A stretch of 64,000 nt of DNA from contig CADEDH010000003.1 of assembly GCA_902826025.1 (NCBI GenBank), positions 91,777-155,776 of the forward strand, in the 5' to 3' direction. The notes under the pieces are model-generated. The model was not told the DNA's origin, did not search any database, and saw only the letters and a program-made list of their open reading frames with translations. Shown piece after piece: positions 60,753-64,000 of this stretch. A program made the translations under genes and the position numbers. The DNA comes from an uncultured Actinomycetes bacterium (GTDB lineage Bacteria > Actinomycetota > Acidimicrobiia > Acidimicrobiales > SZUA-35). The first letter of the stretch is position 1. Each line of letters opens with the position of its first letter.

Positions 60753-62114
60753 GTGCGCCTCGCCACCCGCACCGGGCTGGCCGCCTTCGCCGCCGCCTTC
60801 GGATCGCTGCTGGCCATCGGCGCCGTGTTCCAGGGGGTGTCGAGCCGCATCCTGCTCGACCGGGTGGACGACCAGCTCGAAGCAAGAGCCGAGACCGCGC
60901 CCATCCTGGCCGCCATCGCCAACCGTTTGGCCGCTTCCGAGCTGAGCGGCACGGTGGAGGGGGCACAGGTGCTGGCCGACGGGGACCTGACCGAGGTGGG
61001 CCTGCTACCCGATGAGCCGCTGCCGGCGCCATCCGCCCCGGGGCTGGCCACCGCCACCGCCGACGGTCAGCGGTGGCGGCTGCTCACGATCGAGGTGCGC
61101 GACGTGCCCCGGATCGGCGACGAGGCCCTGGTCCAGCTGGCCGCCCCCCTCGGCGACACCGAGGCCGCCACCCGCCGGTTGCGCCGCCGGGCTCTGGTGG
61201 TTGGCCTCACCACGGCGCTCGGCGCCGGCCTGGCCGGCTACCTGCTCGGCGGCCGGGCGGCCCGGCCGCTCACCAGCCTGCGGCGCGACGCCACCCGGCT
61301 CGACGACGGCGACCCCGCCCGGTGGCGGGTGGCCGCCGCCTACGGGTCGGTGGAGGTCGACGAGGTGGCGGCGGCCCTGAACCACAGCCTGGGCCGCCTG
61401 GCCGACGAGACCGAGCGGCGGGGGGCGGCGCTGGAGTCGGCCCGGGCCTTCGCCTCGTCGGCCTCCCACGAGCTACGGGCCCCCCTGCAGAGTGCGCTGA
61501 CCAACCTGAACCTCGTGACGTCGGGCCATCTGGCGCCGGGCGAGCGGGAGGCGGCGGCCGAGCGGGCCACGGCGGCGGTGGAGCAGACGGCGGCCGCCCT
61601 GGCCGCGGTGCGGAGCCTGGCCGAGGCCGAGTTCGCCGACGCCGGCTGGTTCGCTCCGGTCGACCTGGCCGATCTGGTGGAGGCGGCGGTGGCAGCCGAG
61701 ACCCGGCGGGCCGACCTGGCGGTGGAGATCCGGGCCCCCGACGCCGAGGGGGACGCCCAGCCGGTGCTGTGGGCCGCCGGGGTGCAGCTGGCGGTGGCCA
61801 ACCTGGTCCGCAACGCCGTGGTCCACGGGCACCCCACCGAACCGGACGAGCCGGCCCGGCTGGTGGTGACGGTGGAGGCGGGGCCGGGCGGGGTGCCGAC
61901 GGTGACAGTCGACGACAACGGCCCCGGCATCGCCGTGGCCGACCGGGCCCGGGTTGTGGAACGGTTCGAGCGGGGGTCCCGGGCGCCGGGGTCGGGGCTG
62001 GGCCTGGCCATCGCCCGCCAGGTGGCGGTGGCCCACGGCGGGAGCCTCGTCATCGACGACAGTCCCCTGGGCGGCGCCCGGCTCACCCTCCGCCTCGGCC
62101 CCACCTCCGGCTGA
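60753..62114 (+). CDS. Sensor histidine kinase
   Basis: A 453-residue membrane kinase from GTG 60753, one base after the regulator's stop. Helix 1 is AAFAAAFGSLLAIGAVFQG and helix 2 LVVGLTTALGAGLAGYLLG, with about 115 extracytoplasmic residues between them. A HAMP region follows (RPLTSLRRDATRLDDGD). SASHELRAPLQSALTNL holds the phosphoacceptor His, and AVANLVRNAVVHGH (N box), VDDNGPGIAVADR (G1) and GSGLGLAIARQVA (G2) form the ATPase. The signal is unknown; the adjacent exported pair is a candidate. Confidence 0.95.
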   Translation: MRLATRTGLAAFAAAFGSLLAIGAVFQGVSSRILLDRVDDQLEARAETAPILAAIANRLAASELSGTVEGAQVLADGDLTEVGLLPDEPLPAPSAPGLATATADGQRWRLLTIEVRDVPRIGDEALVQLAAPLGDTEAATRRLRRRALVVGLTTALGAGLAGYLLGGRAARPLTSLRRDATRLDDGDPARWRVAAAYGSVEVDEVAAALNHSLGRLADETERRGAALESARAFASSASHELRAPLQSALTNLNLVTSGHLAPGEREAAAERATAAVEQTAAALAAVRSLAEAEFADAGWFAPVDLADLVEAAVAAETRRADLAVEIRAPDAEGDAQPVLWAAGVQLAVANLVRNAVVHGHPTEPDEPARLVVTVEAGPGGVPTVTVDDNGPGIAVADRARVVERFERGSRAPGSGLGLAIARQVAVAHGGSLVIDDSPLGGARLTLRLGPTSG

Positions 62115-62202
62115 TCGGCGTCGCCCGCCGCCTCGGTGCCCACGGCACCGCCGGTGGCCCCTATCCCGATGCCGGCCGCCAGCTTGACCCCTGCGGCCGG
62201 GG

Positions 62203-62234
62203 CCCGCCAACCGGAGCCGGCTCCGGTTGGCGGG
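62203..62234. terminator. 32-base perfect palindrome after the histidine kinase
   Basis: Two perfect 16-base arms meet without spacer at 62218/62219 (left arm CCCGCCAACCGGAGCC). It lies 88 bases past the kinase stop and 24 before the next ATG. It could be a terminator, or a protein site because of its perfect symmetry. Confidence 0.5.
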
Positions 62235-62258
62235 CGGGGGCGGGGTGGTGCGGGCCGT

Positions 62259-63569
62259 ATGATCGACCGGATGGGCCGACGAGGGCGCCTCGCCGCCGAC
62301 CTCCAGTTGCTGATCGCCTCCGGGCTCACCGGGGTGGCGGGCGCCTCGTTCATCCTCATCAGCGAGCGGGCGGTGGGCCTCGATGCCTTCGCCCCCATGG
62401 CCCAGCTGTGGACGATCTGGTCGATCAGCGCCGCAACCCTGCTGTTCGCCTACCAGCAGTGGGCCATCCGCCTCGGCGTGGGCCGCCGGATCGGTCTGCT
62501 CACCGCCCTGCGCGGTGCCCCGGCCGGGCTGCTGGCGGCCTCGACGCTGGGCACCGGTGTGGTGACCCTGGCCGTGCGGACGAGCCTGTTCCATTCCGCC
62601 AGCCTGTTGTGGCCGGTGGCGGCGGCCGTGGTGGTGCTGGGCACGGTGGTGGGGGGCGTGGTGCGGGGCCAGTTGGCCGCCACCGGGCGCCACAGCCTGC
62701 TGGCCCTGGTCATCGCCGGCGACAACGTGGTCCGTATGGTGCTGGCCATCGGGCTGGTGGCCGCCGGGGCCACCGTCGGGTGGTACGCCGTGGCCCACCT
62801 GGCCAGCTATCTCGTGCTGGCCGTCGGCTGGCTCCCCGCCCGCCGTCCAGCCGGACCTACTGCTACGGGTGCAGCCTACATCGTCGACGGGAGCGATGCC
62901 GGAGCCGACGGAGATCAGGGGACGGCGACGCTGGGCACGGCGGCAGTGGCCGGGTTCCTGTCGCACGTGGCCCTGGCCGGCCCGCCTCTGCTGGTGGCGG
63001 TGAACGGGGGGTCGGCCCGCACCGTGTCCACCCTGTTCGTGGTGCTCACCGCCATCCGCCTCCCCCATCTGATGCTGCAGGCCGGCGCCCCCCGGGCCGG
63101 GGTCGCCTTCCACGGCTGGGTGGAGGCCGGCCGCCGGGACCTGCTCGATCGGGCCCGCCTGGCCATCCTGGCCGGGACGGCGGCGTTGGCCGCCGTCGCC
63201 TTCGGCGCCGGGGCCGTCCTGGGCGACCTCTTCGTCGGCACCCTGTTCGACATCCGGGGCCGGGTCGACCCCGTCACCTACGGCCTGTTCGCCGCGGCCG
63301 GGGTGTGCTCGGTGGGCGACGCCTTCGCCACCGTGCTCCTGGTGGCCCGGGGGGCCAACCGGTTCCTCGTGACCCGGTGGCTGGCCCTGCTCACGGTGGC
63401 CGTGGGCGCCGGGCTGGCCACCGGCCTCACCGGCCTGCGGGCCACCGCCGTCGGCCTCCTCGCCCTGCATGCCGTGATGCTCGTGGCCCTCACCGCCCAG
63501 GCGCCTCGGGACCGACTACGGCCCCGATCGCCGGCCGAACCGGCCGAAGCCACCCCGTCGACCTCCTGA
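62259..63569 (+). CDS. Polysaccharide-flippase-like membrane protein
   Basis: A 436-residue protein with about 12 hydrophobic helices, like the MOP-superfamily Wzx/MurJ lipid-linked sugar flippases. It starts at ATG 62259 (MIDRMGRRGRLAADLQ). LLIASGLTGVAGASFILISE is helix 1, and FAYQQWAIRLGVGRRIG, LLALVIAGDNVVRMVLAIG, LFVVLTAIRLPHLMLQAGAP and VTYGLFAAAGVCSVGDAFAT follow. An earlier ATG at 62136 would cross the palindrome and give a Pro-rich tail, so it is rejected. Partnership with the downstream methyltransferase suggests a glycan locus continuing to the right. Confidence 0.75.
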   Translation: MIDRMGRRGRLAADLQLLIASGLTGVAGASFILISERAVGLDAFAPMAQLWTIWSISAATLLFAYQQWAIRLGVGRRIGLLTALRGAPAGLLAASTLGTGVVTLAVRTSLFHSASLLWPVAAAVVVLGTVVGGVVRGQLAATGRHSLLALVIAGDNVVRMVLAIGLVAAGATVGWYAVAHLASYLVLAVGWLPARRPAGPTATGAAYIVDGSDAGADGDQGTATLGTAAVAGFLSHVALAGPPLLVAVNGGSARTVSTLFVVLTAIRLPHLMLQAGAPRAGVAFHGWVEAGRRDLLDRARLAILAGTAALAAVAFGAGAVLGDLFVGTLFDIRGRVDPVTYGLFAAAGVCSVGDAFATVLLVARGANRFLVTRWLALLTVAVGAGLATGLTGLRATAVGLLALHAVMLVALTAQAPRDRLRPRSPAEPAEATPSTS

Positions 63570-63621
63570 ACCGCGCTACGAGCGTTTGGGCGGCGCCACC
63601 GTCGGGGGCGGGCCTGGGGAT

Positions 63622-64000
63622 TCAACGGGTGGCGCGGGCGGCCCACTCCCAGCCGCCGACGAACGGCCAGCCCTTGACCACGTGCCACGGGGCCTTGGCC
63701 GCCGCCGCCACCAGGGTGCGGGCCGGACGCTGACGCAGGCTCGTCTCCACCGGGGACGGGCGCGACGCCAGCACGTCGAACCGTTTCACCTCGGGCTCCC
63801 ACGCCCCCAGGCCGTCCCAGAAGGCCGGGCCCAGGTCGGACAGGTGGGCCGGGAAGGTGAAGTCGATCGTCATGCCCAGCCGGCGGCCGACAGCCAGGAA
63901 CGGCTCGACGAACGGGGCCCGGGCATAGAACGTGCCCCCGGGCGCCACCCGGGTCAGCAGGCCGCTCAGCACCGGAGCCGGCTCCGGCAGATGCTCCAGC
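63622..64000 (-). CDS. Class I SAM-dependent methyltransferase, partial
   Basis: Only the C-terminal 126 residues are in the window; the start lies beyond the right edge. The first codons read LEHLPEPAPVLSGLLTRVAP, the motif-III/post-III region of class I methyltransferases of the Methyltransf_11/23 sort. PGGTFYARAPFVEPFLAVGR, FTFPAHLSDLGPAFWDGL and VEPEVKRFDVL-like strands follow. It converges with the flippase-like gene. Methyltransferases of this kind often modify O-antigen or lipid glycans. The substrate is unknown. Confidence 0.75.
   Translation of the reverse strand, partial: LEHLPEPAPVLSGLLTRVAPGGTFYARAPFVEPFLAVGRRLGMTIDFTFPAHLSDLGPAFWDGLGAWEPEVKRFDVLASRPSPVETSLRQRPARTLVAAAAKAPWHVVKGWPFVGGWEWAARATR

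Overview
The window is about 70 % GC, densely packed chromosomal DNA from a free-living actinobacterium. CarD, a DUF3039 protein, DUF2510/RDD membrane proteins, an F420-type luciferase-like oxidoreductase, frequent GTG starts and 4-base stop/start overlaps (ATGA, GTGA) all point to Actinobacteria. The mix of genes resembles Acidimicrobiia, but that class-level placement is an inference. I see no rRNA, tRNA, CRISPR array, insertion sequence or prophage.

Layout. 0.1-9 kb: class III aminotransferase, a metallo-beta-lactamase-like protein that has lost its metal ligands, CarD, two RDD proteins, galE, a nucleoside hydrolase, DUF3039, and a peroxiredoxin whose catalytic cysteine codon is an in-frame TGA followed by a SECIS-like hairpin (a predicted selenoprotein). 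9-26 kb: M20 peptidase, envelope proteins with Ser/Thr-rich linkers, a GH3 lipoprotein, ung, a HpcH-type aldolase, an orphan ParA with a membrane coiled-coil protein, an M50 protease, an aromatic amino acid decarboxylase, an AbiEi/DUF559 protein flanked by related repeats, a GH16 enzyme and a BI-1 protein. 26-37 kb: GMC oxidoreductase, a CxxHxxC ferredoxin, a kynurenine operon (3-hydroxyanthranilate dioxygenase, kynU, kmo, kynA), DedA and a fused putA. 37-47.5 kb: a long leftward gene train holding a BMP-type ABC importer and a 5'-methylthioadenosine/5'-deoxyadenosine salvage set (mtnP, class II aldolase, mtnA, deaminase). 47.5-64 kb: YibE/F-like exporter, DUF167, PanE-like reductase, class IV aminotransferase, an SDR/LLM/crotonase group, a frameshifted SDR, HIBADH-like dehydrogenase, a thiolase with its DUF35 partner, an envelope cassette with a two-component system, a flippase-like protein and a methyltransferase cut by the right edge.

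How it works together. Tryptophan can be taken through kynurenine to 3-hydroxyanthranilate and its ring-opened product (NAD precursor or catabolism), with kynurenine formamidase missing here. Purine nucleosides and by-products of SAM chemistry can be imported, deaminated and phosphorolysed; the sugar phosphate is then isomerised and split by an aldolase. Proline goes to glutamate through PutA.

The most distinctive features are the selenocysteine peroxiredoxin and several families of intergenic palindromes built from perfect arms around 3-base loops. One of these palindromes lies in frame inside the GMC oxidoreductase, with a sister copy at the end of mtnA.
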